DNA of 64,000 nucleotides from Panax quinquefolius (Eukaryota > Streptophyta > Magnoliopsida > Apiales > Araliaceae), in contig JAINUW010000728.1 of the NCBI GenBank assembly GCA_020205615.1, forward strand, positions 267,001 to 331,000, in the 5' to 3' direction. The notes below the pieces were generated by a model. The model was not told the origin of the DNA and made no database searches. It saw only the letters and a list, made by a program, of their open reading frames with translations. Each line of letters starts with the position of its first letter. Position 1 is the stretch's first letter. The position numbers were made by a program, and so were the translations under genes. Positions 33,915 to 47,732 of this stretch are shown here, one piece after another.

Positions 33915-35113
33915 GAAAATGTTAGAATGCCATAGTTGACAAAATTTTCATATGGAGGTTTTTTTTAAACGTGCAGCACTCCAAAAATGAATTCTGAGCC
34001 CACCACATTTGAATCAACACATTTCCACCAACAAAGGACAAAAGTGGGTCCCACCAATAATTTTAATAAAAAATATTTATTTTCGAAACTTCAATAATTC
34101 ATAATAAATAGCCATTTTATCAGAAAAATACAAATTTTATGTCTATTCCATAAGAAATTAAATTTTCTACAACTTTGTAGATTTAGGTTTTTCCAAATTT
34201 AAAATAGAAAATGTCTGAAATCCACATACAGATGATTTTAAATACCTCCAAAGCCGACAAAATACTGATAAAACACCTCAGCATTAATTCCTTCATTTAT
34301 ATCCACACAAAATAAATATTTCCCTATCAATCCACATAGAATAAATATTTCCTTATCATATAAATCAATAATTAATTATTCATAAATAATATTACAGAAT
34401 CACAATTATGACAACCAGGTCGTTCCCAGGAAAGAGGGGGCTTTCCGATAAGGATTTTTCCTTATTGGCGTGCAATTAGGTGACCAAACCCTTTCCTGCA
34501 GCAGTAACTTCCTTAGATATTGCCAATAATGCTATCTAACAATATTATTCAAATAATATGAAATATTGATCACGATAATGAGAATCTTGTGCAGTGACAA
34601 TTATTGAAACAACAATAATATAAAATATCAACATAACAATTATTGAATCAATAAAATAAAATATTGAACAGTAATTACTGTAACAATTTTTGAGTAGTGC
34701 CTTCTTACGTATGAATCGATAATTCAAAATATATCGTAATATCTGGTGTCTTTCTTTGTGCAACCACACGTGTTATTGTATTTTAACCACCGGGTATTCC
34801 AACGATTGTTAATGGTAACAACTACGCCGTTGTTATCAAAAACTCAAACTTGTCGTTATCTTCATCCGACCGTTTTCCGTTATGGGGCCCACAAATGGCT
34901 GCGCCGTCGTACGAATATTCCCCGACAACAAGAATATTTCACGACCAAATAAATATTCCCCGACAACAATGAATATTTTATAAACACTTGCTTATTTTTC
35001 AAAATTTGTACATTTCACCAATAACCAAAGCATTATATCAAATTAACACCTTATTATTCACAATAATAAATAGAAAAAATTCGATTTTATTTATAAGAAA
35101 TTGGGGTCTTACA

Positions 35114-35326
35114 CCTAATTTTGAGAAATATGATGGATTGGGAGATCCTTACACCCACTTAAAAGTGTTCATTGGATAGATCAGATCTTATGCCGAGAAT
35201 GAAAAGCTCAGAATGCAGTTGTTTCAGAAAAGTTTGACTGGAGAAGCTAGCGTATGGTACACCGGATTGGATAACTCCAAAATTCATAGCTGGGAGGAGT
35301 TATCCCATGCTTTCCTCAGTCAATAC
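35114..35326 (+). pseudogene. gag: Host Tat/Ogre-like gag, segment 3
   Basis: Continues segment 2 in frame: NFEKYDGLGDPYTHLKVF, one stop (TAG), SYAENEKLRMQLFQKSLTGEASVWYTGLD, then SWEELSHAFLSQY. The FEKYDG(x)GDPxTHL and LTGEAxxWY blocks are hallmarks of Tat/Ogre and Athila-type gag. The last 5 bases AATAC (35322-35326) are the target duplication of the Copia cluster, and the frame resumes at 60391. Confidence 0.88.
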
Positions 35327-37203
35327 TGTTAGGTTTGTAATATTCATGAACGCAATCAAATTGCATAAAAAGTGCGGAAACGTGTAAAATCAGAGTTTAA
35401 ATTTTTTACAAACCATATACCGGATCACCCTTTATGCACAATTATTAATTAAACGAAAAAGATGAATAATAAGAATCATACCCTTGAAGATCGAGCCTCC
35501 TTCAGGTACAAGTTCACCTCCAATCCTTTTCGCGTTCAACTTGAATCCACCGGGTTTGGTTCCTTCCTTGATCAATGTAAGGCCACCCAGTGTATGGCCT
35601 ACAGAGGTGATCCACAAGGAAAAATAAAGATTCAAGAAGAAGGGGTATTGGCTCAACCCTAGTTTTCTATCTCTATAGAAAAAGGGCGTACTCTCCCAAC
35701 TATTGGAATTACGTATGTTGTAAAAGTCAACAACCCCCCACCCATAATAAGACTCCTCTTATTTATAGATGTGGGCAAACCCCCTTAACAATTAAGGAAT
35801 TGGGATTTATTTAATTAATTAAATTCTTTTAATTAATTAAGCTCCCAAATCTTATTAGGGATAATTAATTAAACTCCTTTAACTAATTTTCCTTCCTAAT
35901 CAATTAGGAATAAATGAGAGTACTTATATTAAATTAATTCCTAAACTCTTTTAGAAATTAAAATAATAATAATTGTAATAATATTAATAAGACTCCTCTT
36001 ATTAATTTATATTTAATATTTCTAAAATATTAAATAATAAATATTAGGCTATTTAATTTATTCTATCACCATAGATTAAATTAAATATACATAACTATAT
36101 ATTATTACGATTATGCCATTAACTTCTTAAATAATTATTCTTCCTTTTATGGTGTGACTCTTTAGGTTCTCCATATTAAACAGGTTGTGAATAAATCAAT
36201 TAGAACAATTCTAATCTTATTTAAATAAATAAATTAAACAATTAATTTATTTAAATAAATAATATTTATTCTACAATAGGGATAAGCCTCCCTAGCGATC
36301 AGCGACTTTCCGGATAATATAGATTTCAACATTAACCATAAAAGAACCTTTGAGTAAATAGTTCCAAGTCTAATTCAATCCTTCCACCATACAATGTCCC
36401 GATTAAATATAAGACATAGAATTCTTGTCAAGTCTTATTTTATTTAATTATATGTATTTCGATCCTTAAATGCACAACTCAAATAATGCAAATTAGAAAC
36501 TCCTTTCTAATTTCATTACGCCTTAGCAAGGACTCTTTGGGTTGTCATTTATCGAATCACATAGGACATTTCTCTTCTTTTATTAGAAGTGGTAGATTCT
36601 TTATTGATCATACATTATCTCATGTACAACTTATTATACCCAAGCATACCCTTTGATATACCCTAAGGGTCTTAAGGAATAAGTCAAAGTATAACTCATC
36701 ATACACAAGATACTATGATGATCTCAAGTCAAGGATCACTTGTACTACTATCACTCTGAGAATTATTATTGACGAGCAAGTAAAACTCCATTAGGTATTC
36801 CTTAGCGAGCCACGTTAGGTGAACTTATTCTCTAATAAGCACCTACATACTTGCTTTAGTGTCTCCACACAAATGATCATGAGATCAATCATCCTCATCC
36901 AATGAGCAAGCAACGTATGTACCAATCTATCCGGATTCACTAATCCCCAATTTAGTAATCGATGATTGGGAACTATTTTAGTTTTAAGCTTTCTAATAAT
37001 TTAGATCTCATTAGAATGATCATCATCATTATTCTAAAAGCATTGCTTAAAACTATGGGTTTATCACATATTATAAAACGACATCATGTAGATAATTAAA
37101 AGCCTTTAATAAATTAATACTTTTTATTAATAAATGAATAAGATTGTTACAAAGTATATGCTTTATCATCAAACATGATTGGCTTGTGTGTATATTACTT
37201 TCA
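35327..37203 (-). repeat. Cluster LTR 1 (outer subtype)
   Basis: 1,877 bp, TGTTAGG...CTTTCA on the + strand. It matches the LTR at 58505-60385 more closely than the inner ones, including the region ACGTGTAAAATCAGAG and the TATA stretch at 35758-35768. Preceded by the AATAC duplication and followed by the polypurine tract. Confidence 0.92.
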
Positions 37204-40200
37204 ATCTCCCACTTGCACTAAAAGCCAATCGCCATGGTATCTTATACTCTTCTTCTCTAAGTGGCGATTATCCTGCTTTATTGGATAAGCTTTAGTTAAT
37301 GGATATGTAATGTTGTTCTTGAGAGTCCACTATCTCTATAGTGATTTCCCATCTTTCAATGATTCTAATAATCAAATGAAAGTGCCACAACACATGTTTA
37401 GATCCAAGATGAGACTTAGGAACTATTCCTAGTTTACGTAATGAACTTTTAATCCAAACAATCAACTTACGACTTCATTTATAGCTATATACTTTGTCTT
37501 TATCACTAAACCGGCAACTCTTTCTTTGTTTGGAACCTTTCGATTCACGCACCTTTGTTCAAGATAACCCTTTACCTTAAAGTGGATTTTTACATCATCT
37601 TGAGTCATGCGAAAAACTTGAGTCATTAAGCCCTCTAGTTTTAATTAAGACCCACCATGAATATGATCACATCCTTAGTGTGGGTTAAGCACTTTAAGAT
37701 GTTTTTCAGCGACTCATAGTGAACTTCTCCATAATATGACTTATCAACATCAGGTCTCGTACATTTCATTGCATACATGATTGTCACTCATCGACCTCTC
37801 TTTTCGAGTCTGTGGGGACTATTAAGAGATACACTCCATAGCTCATCGACATGAGACATCTCTTGGAGTTTGCCATGCTAAGCGACTTTAGCATCAAATG
37901 AATATACGTTCCTTGGGTTAAGTCGAGCATCCTCTTGAATCTATCTATATAGATTTTATCCCCAATTAAGATACTCTTCCCAAATCATTCGTGGAGGAAT
38001 GTTTAGACAACTTTATCTTTACTGATTGTAGCATTGGTATGTAATTCCTCATCCGTAGTATATCAACATATAATACTAGAAATTTCACGACGCTCCCAAC
38101 GACCCCCTTATGTACATTCTTATTTTGATAAAATCAAAGTCTTTTATTCTCGTCAACGAATGTTCCATATGTAATCCATTTCTACGAGATCATCATCTTC
38201 GTATGATGGTCATCCTATGATCATCATCATCATCCATGATGAATCCATACCTCCTAGGTATCTTTGGTACTATTCGAGTTACGATTTGGTTGTGGTACAA
38301 TAGGTATATCTATAGGTTCCTCTTATTTGACTTATAGTATTTTGTGGTTCTTGAACTCTTCAAGATCTATTATCCTCCCACTAGACCCTTCAATGATAAA
38401 CACCTTTATCTTAGAAGGCGGCGTGTTTCGTAACAAACACTTTTTTGCTAAGTAGGATTATAGAACATATACCCTAAACTTATTTTAGGATGTCCCACAA
38501 ATTGTACTTGTCAAATCTTGTCCCAAGCTTATCCTTTGAAACCTTTTCACATAAGTTGGACACCCCTTATCTTAACATACTTAAGATTAGGAATCCTCCA
38601 CATCCATAACTTTTATGGAGTCTTGGGCTGGATTTTGAGGTTACCTTTTTAGTAGATATGCACGGCCATTTCTAGGACATAACCCTAGAGGATCTTTGGA
38701 ATGTCGATAAAATCATTATGGACAACACCATGTCCAACAAGGTATGATTTTTCCATTCGGATACATCAATCAATTATTATGTATCGGGAGGTGTCCATTA
38801 TGAGAAAACCATTTGAGATGATCTAGAAACTTATTGCACAAGTATTTATTCCTTAATCTAATCAAAGAATCTTAATACTTTGTCAATTTGTTTCATTTAC
38901 GAATTCTTTGAACCTTTCAAATAATTCACACTTGTATTCAACAAATACATACATTCAACTCTTTGAATGATCATCTCCTTTTCTTATACTAATTTGTTCA
39001 ATATGCAAAATTATTTTCATGTAAGTCAAGTATACAAAATTTATTAAGTAATATTCGGTTCTATACAAAACATTATTATTATAAATAGAACAACAATTGT
39101 TCTTAATTATAATACCAAAAATTTTATTGTCCAACAATAAAATGGAAATAATATTTTTTAACAAGAACTGGAATACAATAACAACTTATTGACTTAATAG
39201 ATTTGCTGCGTGGCATTGTTAAATTATAAGTTTCTATGGCTAATGTTGTGACCTTTGCTTCATTTCCCACACATTAGATTACTTATATTTGTTTAGTTTT
39301 CTACTTACATTTGGTCCTTTCATAAATCTATATTTATGATAACCAAAGTTGGTATCCAATACCCAAGTAGAACCTTGACTTAAAGAAAAATTTATTTTAA
39401 ATAATGAACAAAATAATATTTGTAACCAAACTTCACTAAGCTTCTTTGGTTAGCCTCTGCAAGATGCTTCTCACAATTTCTTTCCAGTGTCCAGGCTTAT
39501 TGCAGTGGAAGCAAACTCCTTTGCTATCGGTATCAGTTTTGTTCTTATTATCCTTTGTTTTTTGCCTTTCTATTTACCTTCTTTGAATCGTTCTTCTTTT
39601 CAGAAGATCCTTTGGTCCCTACCAGTAAGACATGGTCTTTCTTGGTTGGAAAGTGACTCTCAACATTTTTCAACATGATAAGCAAATCGGTGAGGGTGAT
39701 ATCTAGCTTGTTCATATGAAAATTCACAACAATTATGAAAGGAGTAGGGGTGAGTGCAAGATCAAATCTTGGCTCAACTCTCCATCCGTGACAAAACTTC
39801 GTTGTCTAATTGATCAATCAAATTGATAATGTTAAGAACTTTTTATCATCTTTGTAGTGCCATTGGCCATTCTAGATCGGAAGAGCTCCTTAGATATCTC
39901 GATATCTATCGGTCCTACTTTCTTCACCATCAACTACTTGATGTGCGGGGAATATAGTAGAAAGCATCCATAGTTTCATCTTGTGGCTGAAGCTCGTTAC
40001 TCATAGATGCGAGCATGATTCATTGAGCCAACTATGCATCATCTTGCCACTTTCTAAAATAGCAATCTCTTCCTTAGAGGCATTGTTCGCAACCATTGCG
40101 AGGATAGGCGTATTAAGGACATAAGATAGCTTTTTAGCTATGAGAACTATTCTCAAATTCCTTAACCAATCCGTTTAATTGATGGCAGTTAATTTATCAT

Positions 40201-40239
40201 CTAATATGTTTCAGAGTGATAGTAATATATAATAATTAA

Positions 40240-40277
<38 letters not shown>

Positions 40278-40649
40278 CCATATATATATATATATATATA
40301 TATATCCGTTCCTTTATATGTTAACCGTACATATGTATCAAATATATATATATATATATATAATAACTTTTGAAGACTTTTGAATCATGGCCACGCTGAG
40401 TACTTAATTCTTTAGTTAGTGAATTCGGTAATAACATATATCATATATATATAACCCCTTTTGACAGCGAATCACGAGCCACGGAAATCAGCAGCGAAAA
40501 AAAAAATATTTCACGTTTTATTTATTTATTTTTATTTTAAATTTTATACAATAAAATTATGCCCAATTAAATTGTTCTAAACACATATCAATATACATAT
40601 CAAATTAAAACAATTAATAATTTGCATAAAGGTTTGGCTCGATGCCAAT
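37204..40649 (-). pseudogene. gag-pol: Copia internal region 1 (gag-pol with deletions)
   Basis: Read right to left: PBS next to LTR 2 (about 40631-40648, with a small deletion, CTCGATGCC for CTCTGATGCC); AT-rich leader remnant to 40227; deletion junction at about 40222-40226; gag 40210-39440 including the zinc knuckle region near 39470-39530 (CFHCNKPGHWK readable); protease and following region near 39400-39000; integrase remnants near 38950-38260; Asp-rich segment near 38240; RT remnant and RNase H 38150-37220; polypurine tract 37204-37219. Here the RT deletion leaves a WNIR...KDFDFIK stretch that is missing in copy A and the inner copies. Many frameshifts and stops. Confidence 0.75.
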
Positions 40650-42499
40650 TGTTAGGTTTGTAATATTCATATGCATGATCAAATTGCACAAAAGTGCGAG
40701 AAGCGTGGAAAATCGAGTTTAAAAATTTACAAACCATATACCCGGATCACCCTTTATGCATAATTATTAATTAAGCGAAAAGATAAAGAATAAAATCATA
40801 CCCTTGAAGATCGAGCTTCCTCGAATGTACAAGTTCACCTCCAAATCCTTTCGCGTTCAACTTGAATCCACCGGGTTTGGTTCCTTCCTTTGATCGGCGT
40901 TAGCCACCCATATGTTTGGCCTCAGAGGTGATCCACCAAGGAAAAATAAAGATACAAGAATAAGGGGTATTGGCTCAACCCTAGTTTTCTATCTCTATAG
41001 AAAAGACGTACTCTCCCACAAATTGGAATTATTACGTAGTCATGATATCTGATATAAGACTCCTCTTATAAAGATATCAAGTAACCTATTAAAATAAGGT
41101 ATTATTTAATTAAACTCTTTTAATTAAATGGGCTCCCTAATCTTATTAGGGATAATTAATTAAACTCCTTTAATTAATTTTCCTCCTAATCTATTAGGAA
41201 TAAATGAGAGTACTTATATTAAATTAATTTCTAAACTCTTTTAGAAATTAAAATAATAATAATAATTGTAATAATATTAATAAGACTCCTCTTATTAATT
41301 TATATTTAATATTTCTAAAATATTAAATAATAAATATTAAGCTATTTAATTTATTCTATCACCATAGATTAAATTAAATATACATATTTTATATTATTAC
41401 GATTATGCCATTAACTTCTTAAATAATTATTCTTCCTTTTATGGTGTGACCCTTTAGGTTCTCCATATTAAAGCAGTTGTGAATAAATCAATTAGAACAA
41501 TTCTAATCTCATTTAAATAAATAAATTAAACAAATAATTTATTTAAATAAATAATATTTATTCTACAATAGGATAAGCCTCCTAGCGATCAGCGACTTTC
41601 CAGATAATATAGATTTCAACATTAATCATAAAAGAACCTTTGAGTAAATAGTTACTTAAACAATTCAATCCTTCCACCATCTGATGTCCCAATTAAATAT
41701 AAGACATGGAAATTATTGTCAAGTCTTATTTTATTTAATTATATGTATTTCGATCCTTAAATGCCTGACTCAAATAATGCAAATTAGAAACTCCTTTCTA
41801 ATTTCATTACGCTTATTAACCGAGGACTCTTTGGGTTGTCATTTATCGAATCACATAGGACATTTCTCTTCTTTTATTAGAAGTGGTACATTCTTTATTG
41901 ATCATACATTATCTCCATGTACAACTTATTATACCCAAGCATACCCTTTGATATACCTAAGGGTCTTAAGGAATAAGTCAAAGTATAACTCATCATACAC
42001 AAGATACTATGATGATCTCAAGTCCAAGGATCACTTGTCTTACTATCACTCTGAGAATTCCTATTGACAGCAAATAAAACTCCATTAGGTATTCCTTAGC
42101 GAGCCACATTCGATGAACTTTATTCTCTAATAAGCACCTACATACTTGCTTTAGTGTCTCCACACAAATGATCATGAGATCAATCATCCTCATCCAATGA
42201 GCAAGCAACGTATGTACCAATCTATCGGGATTCACTAATCCCCAATTTAGTAATCAATGATTGGGAACTATTTTAGTTTTAAGCTTTCTAATAATTTAGA
42301 TCTCATTAGAATGATCATCATCATTATTCTAAAAGCATTGCTTAAAACTATGGGTTTATCACATATTATAAAAGCGACATCATGTAGATAATTAAAAGCC
42401 TTTAATAAATTAATACTTTTTATTAATAAATGAATAAGATTGTTACAAAGTATATGCTTTATCATCAAACATGATTGGCTTGTGTGCATACTACTTTCA
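40650..42499 (-). repeat. Cluster LTR 2 (inner subtype)
   Basis: 1,850 bp. Shares CTTATAAAGATATCAAGTAACC with LTRs 3, 4 and the LTR at 61226, in place of the outer CTTATTTATAGATGTGGG. The NGAG-loop hairpins are retained. Confidence 0.92.
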
Positions 42500-45400
42500 A
42501 TCTCCCACTTGCACTAAAGCCAATCGTCATGGTAACTCATACTCTTCTTCTCTAAGTGACGATTATCCTGCTATTGGATAAGCTTTAATTAATGGATATG
42601 TAATGTTGTTCATGAGAGTCCACTATCTCTATAGTGATTTCCCATCTTTCAATGATTCTAATAATCAAATGAAAGTGCCACAACACATGTTTAGATCCAA
42701 GATGAGACTTAGGAACTATTCCTAGTTCTGTAATGAACTTTTATCCAAACAATCAACTTGCAGCTTCATTTATAGCTATATACTTTGTCTTTATCACTAA
42801 ACCAGCAACTCTTTGCTGTTTGGAACCTTTCAATTCACTGCACCACTGTTCAAGATAACGCTTTACCTTAAAGTGGATTTTTCTGTCATCTTGGTCTGTC
42901 TGAAAAACTTGAGTCTGTTAAGCCCTCTAGTTTTAATTTAGACCCACCATGAATATGATCACATCCTTAGTGTCGGTTAAGCACTTTAAGATGTTTTTCA
43001 GCGACTCGTAGTGAACTTCTCCATAATATGGTCGATCAACATCGGGTCTCGTACATTTCATTGCATGCATGATTGTCACTCATGCGACCTATCTTTTAGG
43101 AGTGCGTGGGGACAATTAAGAGAGATACACTCCATAGCTCATCGACATGAGACATCTCTTGAGTTTGCCATGCTAAACGATTTTAGCATCAAATGAATAT
43201 CGTTCCTTGTGTTAAGTCGAACATCCTCTTGAATCTATCTATATAGATTTTATCCCAAATTAAGATACTCTTCCCAAATCATTCGGGTAGGAATGTTTAG
43301 ACAACTTTATCTTTTCTTGATTGTAGCATTGGTATGTAATTCCTCATCGTAGTAGTATATCAACATATAATACTAGAAATTTCACGACGCTCCCCTTGAC
43401 CCTTTTGTACACACTAGAAGTCTTACCTCATCGAATGTAACTCACGGATCATCATCTTCTATGATGTGTACCTCATCATCATCATCCATGATGAATCCAT
43501 ACCTCCTAGGTATCTTTGGTACTATTCGAGCATTTCTGATTTGGTTGTGGTACAATAAATTCATCTATAGGTTCCTCTTATTTGACTTATAGTATTTTGT
43601 GGTTCTTGAACTTTTCAAGATCTATTATCCTCCCACTAGCCCCTTCAATAATAAACACATTTATCTTAGAAGGCAGCGTGTTTCGCAACAAACACCTTTT
43701 GCTAAGTAGGATTATAGAACATATACCCTAAACTTACTTTAGGATGTCCCACAAATTGTACTTGTCAAATCTTGTCCCAAGCTTATCCTTTGAAACCTTT
43801 TCACATAAGTTGGACAACCCCTTATCTTAACATACTTAAGATTAGGAATCCTCCCTGTCCATAACTTTTATGGAGTCTTGGGGCCGGATTTTGAGGTTAC
43901 CATTTTCCGTAGATATCAACGACCATTTCTAAGACATAACCCTGAAAGGATCTTTGGAATGTCGGTAAAATCATTATGGACCGCACCATGTCCAACAAGG
44001 TACGAATTTTCCATTCAGATACATCAATCAATTATTGCGTATCAGGATGTTTCCATTATGAGAAAACCATTTGAGATGATTTAGAAACTTATTGCACAAG
44101 TATTTATTCCTTGATCTAATCAAAGAATCTTAATACTTTGTCAATTTGTTTCACTTCTGAATTCTTTGAACCTTTCAAATAATTCACACTTGTATTTCAG
44201 CAAATACACACATTCAACTCTTTGAATGATCATCTCCTTTTCTTATACTAGTTTGTTCAATATGCAAAATTATTTTCATGTAAGTCAAGTATACAAAATT
44301 TATTAAGTAATATTCCAGTTCTATACAAAACATTATTATTATAAATAGAACAACAATTGTTCTTAATTATAATACCAAAAAAATTTTATTGTCCAACAAT
44401 AAAATGGAAATAATGTTTTCAACGAGAACTAGAATACAATAACAACTTATTGACTTAATATATTTGCCCGTAGGCAGTGCTAAACTATAAGTTTCTATGG
44501 CTAATGTTGCAACCTTTGCTTCACTTCCCACACATAGGATTACTTATATTTGTTTAGCTTTCTACTTCTATTTGGTCCTTTCATAAATCTATATTTATGA
44601 TAACCAAAGTTGGTATCCAATACCCAAGTAGAACCTTGACTTAAAGAAAAATTTATTTTAAATCATGAACAAATTTGTATTTGTAACCGAAACTTCACTA
44701 AGCTTATTTGGTTATCCTCTGCAAGATGCTTCTCGCAGTTTCTTTCCAGTGTCCAGGCTTATTGCAGTGGAAGCAAACTCTTTTGCTATCCGTATCAGTT
44801 TTATTCTTATTATCCTTTATTTTTGCCCTTTCTATTTATACCTTCTACGAATCGTTCTTCTTTTCAGAAGATCCTTTGGCCCCTACCAGTAAGACTCGGT
44901 CTTTCTTGGTTGGAAAGTGACTCTCAACATTTTTTCAACATGATAAGCAAATCAGCGAGGCTGGTATCTAGCTTGTTCATATGAAAAATTCACAACAATT
45001 ATGAAAGGAGTCCGGGAGTGAGTGCAAGATCAAATCTTGGCTCAACTCTCCATCCATGACAAAACTCGTTGTCCTAATTGATCAATCAAATTGATAATGT
45101 TAAGGACTTTTATCTGCATCTTGTAGTGTCGTTGGCCATTCTAGATCGGAAGAGCTCCTTAGATATCTGATATCTATCAGTCCTACTTTCCTCACCATCA
45201 ACTACTTGTTGTGCAGGAATATAGTAGGTGCATCCATAGTTTCATGCTGACGCTGAAGCTCGTTACTCATGGATGCGAGCATGATTCATTGAGCCAACTA
45301 TGCATCATCTTGCCACTTTCTAAAAATAGCAATCTCTTCCTCAGAGGCATTGTCTGCAACCATTGCAGGGATAGGCGTATTAAGGACATAAGATAGCTTT

Positions 45401-47314
45401 TCAGCCATGAGAACTATTCTCAATTCCTTAACCAATCCGTTTAATACGGTCCAGTTAAATAACATCTAATATGTTTCGCAGTGATAGTAATTAAGACATT
45501 GTAAAATTTTGTAAATGAATTTGTAATTAACAACATTTTAGCATACATTCTTTTATTAATTACCAAAATAAATTAGGTCTTGTTTTAAATTGGTATCTCC
45601 CACTATTTTCTTCAAACTATATTACCCTCACTTATATAGTTCGGCAAAATCTAATTAAAGATTTGCTAGTGAGAATAAGGATCCCATTTCAAATGTATAT
45701 AGCCTTGTGGTGACACAACAAACTATATATAAATAAATAGGTAGACAACTTTTGTCAATTACATCAACTATGCAACTCCTTTTCTTTTGCCTCTTAGATT
45801 ATTTTGATCAGTGGTGGCACATAGAATCAAAATTATCCAAGTTAAGTCAAACCTAGCACTCCATATATTCAAAAAGAAAAATATCATCCTTGTGGTGACC
45901 AACAAAACAATATTGTTCAATTTTCTTTATAATTATCAAATGTGATAAATTAACATCTTAAATACTTAATACTTGCCTTGTGGTGACACAACAAACTCAT
46001 ATTAAATATTTAATACTCTATTAATTTTATCATGCTAGAAGGCGGCGTTCGATATTCCAAATATCTTTGAGCGCTTAGGACTTAATATAAAAATTAAGGG
46101 GTTTGTTATTAATTTGTCTCATCTTGTTTTAGCGCATGCAAATATATATATATAAAATACGCGTATATTAATGAACATGCGAAGCATGTTTGCATAATAT
46201 ATAATATATATAGTATAAGCATGCACATATAGAATACTATATTCTACGGATTGATTATGGACTTTTATTCTAGTTTGGTTCACTAGAGCCACCAAGTGAA
46301 CCAAAAGGTCAAACCCTAGGGTGCAAGAAATAATATTTAAATATAACTATTACATTTAAACTTGGGCTCCATTACAAGCAGGTCTTCAAGCGCTCCTTGC
46401 TCCTTGATCTCCAATTTTTCAAAATTAATTCTAACTATTCCTATTACAAAACTATTTAAAATAAATAGAAACCTTGATCGTGATCGAGGGGAAGTACATA
46501 GGAGGAGATAGAATTTACATTAAGAAAAATTAGAGAAGGCAGGTATCTGTGAGACCCCATTTAATAAAACCCATACATTCATGCATCCAACTAAAATAAA
46601 ATCCAATCGCATTGGTCGATAGTCCATAATCAATCCCATTTATTATTATACACATCATCGTATGCATCGATAAATAACATTCATCTTATGAATAATAAAC
46701 ATTTAATATATATATTGATATCATTTAATGGGCAACATTTAGTTAGTATAAAATCTAATTTTGAATCAAAATAAACTCCTTTATTTTAATCCAAATTTAA
46801 ATCAAAATAAAACTATTTTATTTTTAATCAAAATTTTAATCAAAATCAAAATAAACTCCTTTATTTTAATTAATTATGGAATCCAATTCCATATAAAAAA
46901 AAAATTATTAAAGAAAACACGGATTATCTTTCATATTCACAAATAAACTCCTTTATTTTGAATAATATGAAATCTTATTTCATATCTAAATAAACTCCTT
47001 TATTTAAGGAAATCTGATTCTTTTTCTATTCACAAATAAACCTTTTATTTTTTGAATAATATGAAATCTTATTTCACATCTAAATAAACTCTTTTATTTA
47101 AGGAAAAATAGAATCCAATTTTAACTCCAATTAGTTATCATGGAATCCAATTCCAACTCTAATTAGTTAGCATGAAATCTCAATTTTAAAATTAAAATAA
47201 ACATTTTATTTTAATTATAAAATTATTAAGATTAAAATAAAACTTTTATATTTTAATATTAAAATAAACTTTTATTTTAAAATTAAAATAAACTTTTATT
47301 TTAATTATATAATA

Positions 47315-47355
<41 letters not shown>

Positions 47356-47406
47356 TAACCATAATATATATATATCCGTTCCTTTATATGTTAAATACAT
47401 ATGTAT

Positions 47407-47445
<39 letters not shown>

Positions 47446-47732
47446 ACTTTTGAAGACTTTTGAATCATGGCCATTTCTGAGTACTTAATTCTTTAGTTAG
47501 TGAATTAGGTAATAACATATATCATATATATATAACCCCTTTTGACAAATGAATCACGAGCCACTAAATCGGCGAAAAAAAAAAAAATATTTCACGTTTT
47601 ATTTATTTATTTTTTTATTTTAAATTTTATACAATAAAATTATGCCCAATTAAATTGTTCTAAACACATATCAATATACATATCAAATTAAAACAATTAA
47701 TAATTTGCATAAAGGTTTGGCTCGATGCCCTT
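42500..47732 (-). pseudogene. gag-pol: Copia internal region 2 (inner unit)
   Basis: About 5.2 kb. Right to left: damaged PBS at about 47714-47731 (CTCGATGCCCTT); TA tracts 47319-47350 and 47411-47442; hairpin array 47300-46760; spaced GTGTCACCACAAG repeats about 45990-45695; gag 45470-44700 with CFHCNKPGHWK near 44775-44740; protease and following region 44640-44280; integrase remnants 44200-43500; Asp-rich segment near 43490-43450 joined straight to the C-terminal RT segment near 43410; RNase H to 42530; polypurine tract 42500-42515. The RT core is deleted at the same point as in copy A. All frames are broken. Confidence 0.8.

Larger units (their letters stand above)
32666..35113 (-). mobile_element. 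Solo Gypsy LTR in host gag
   Basis: 2,448 bp. On the - strand it begins TGTAAGACCCCAATTTC, ends TTTTGGGGGCGTCA, and has a TATA box at 33905-33914. The flanks CCCGAT (32659-32664) and CCTAAT (35114-35119) align in the gag frame with two transitions and look like an eroded target duplication, although a 1-base offset remains. No coding region is visible, so a solo LTR is the simplest reading. Three hairpin repeats lie at 33229-33370. Confidence 0.7.

Noticed and set aside
32666..35113. A host gene promoter with TATA box and open frames at 33214-33525 and 34545-34952
   Set aside because: LTR-type ends, the position inside gag and the absence of exon-like coding fit a solo LTR better.
41684..42235. 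Overlapping open frames on both strands in cluster LTR 2
   Set aside because: They lie inside an LTR, recur only partly in sister LTRs and match no protein motif.
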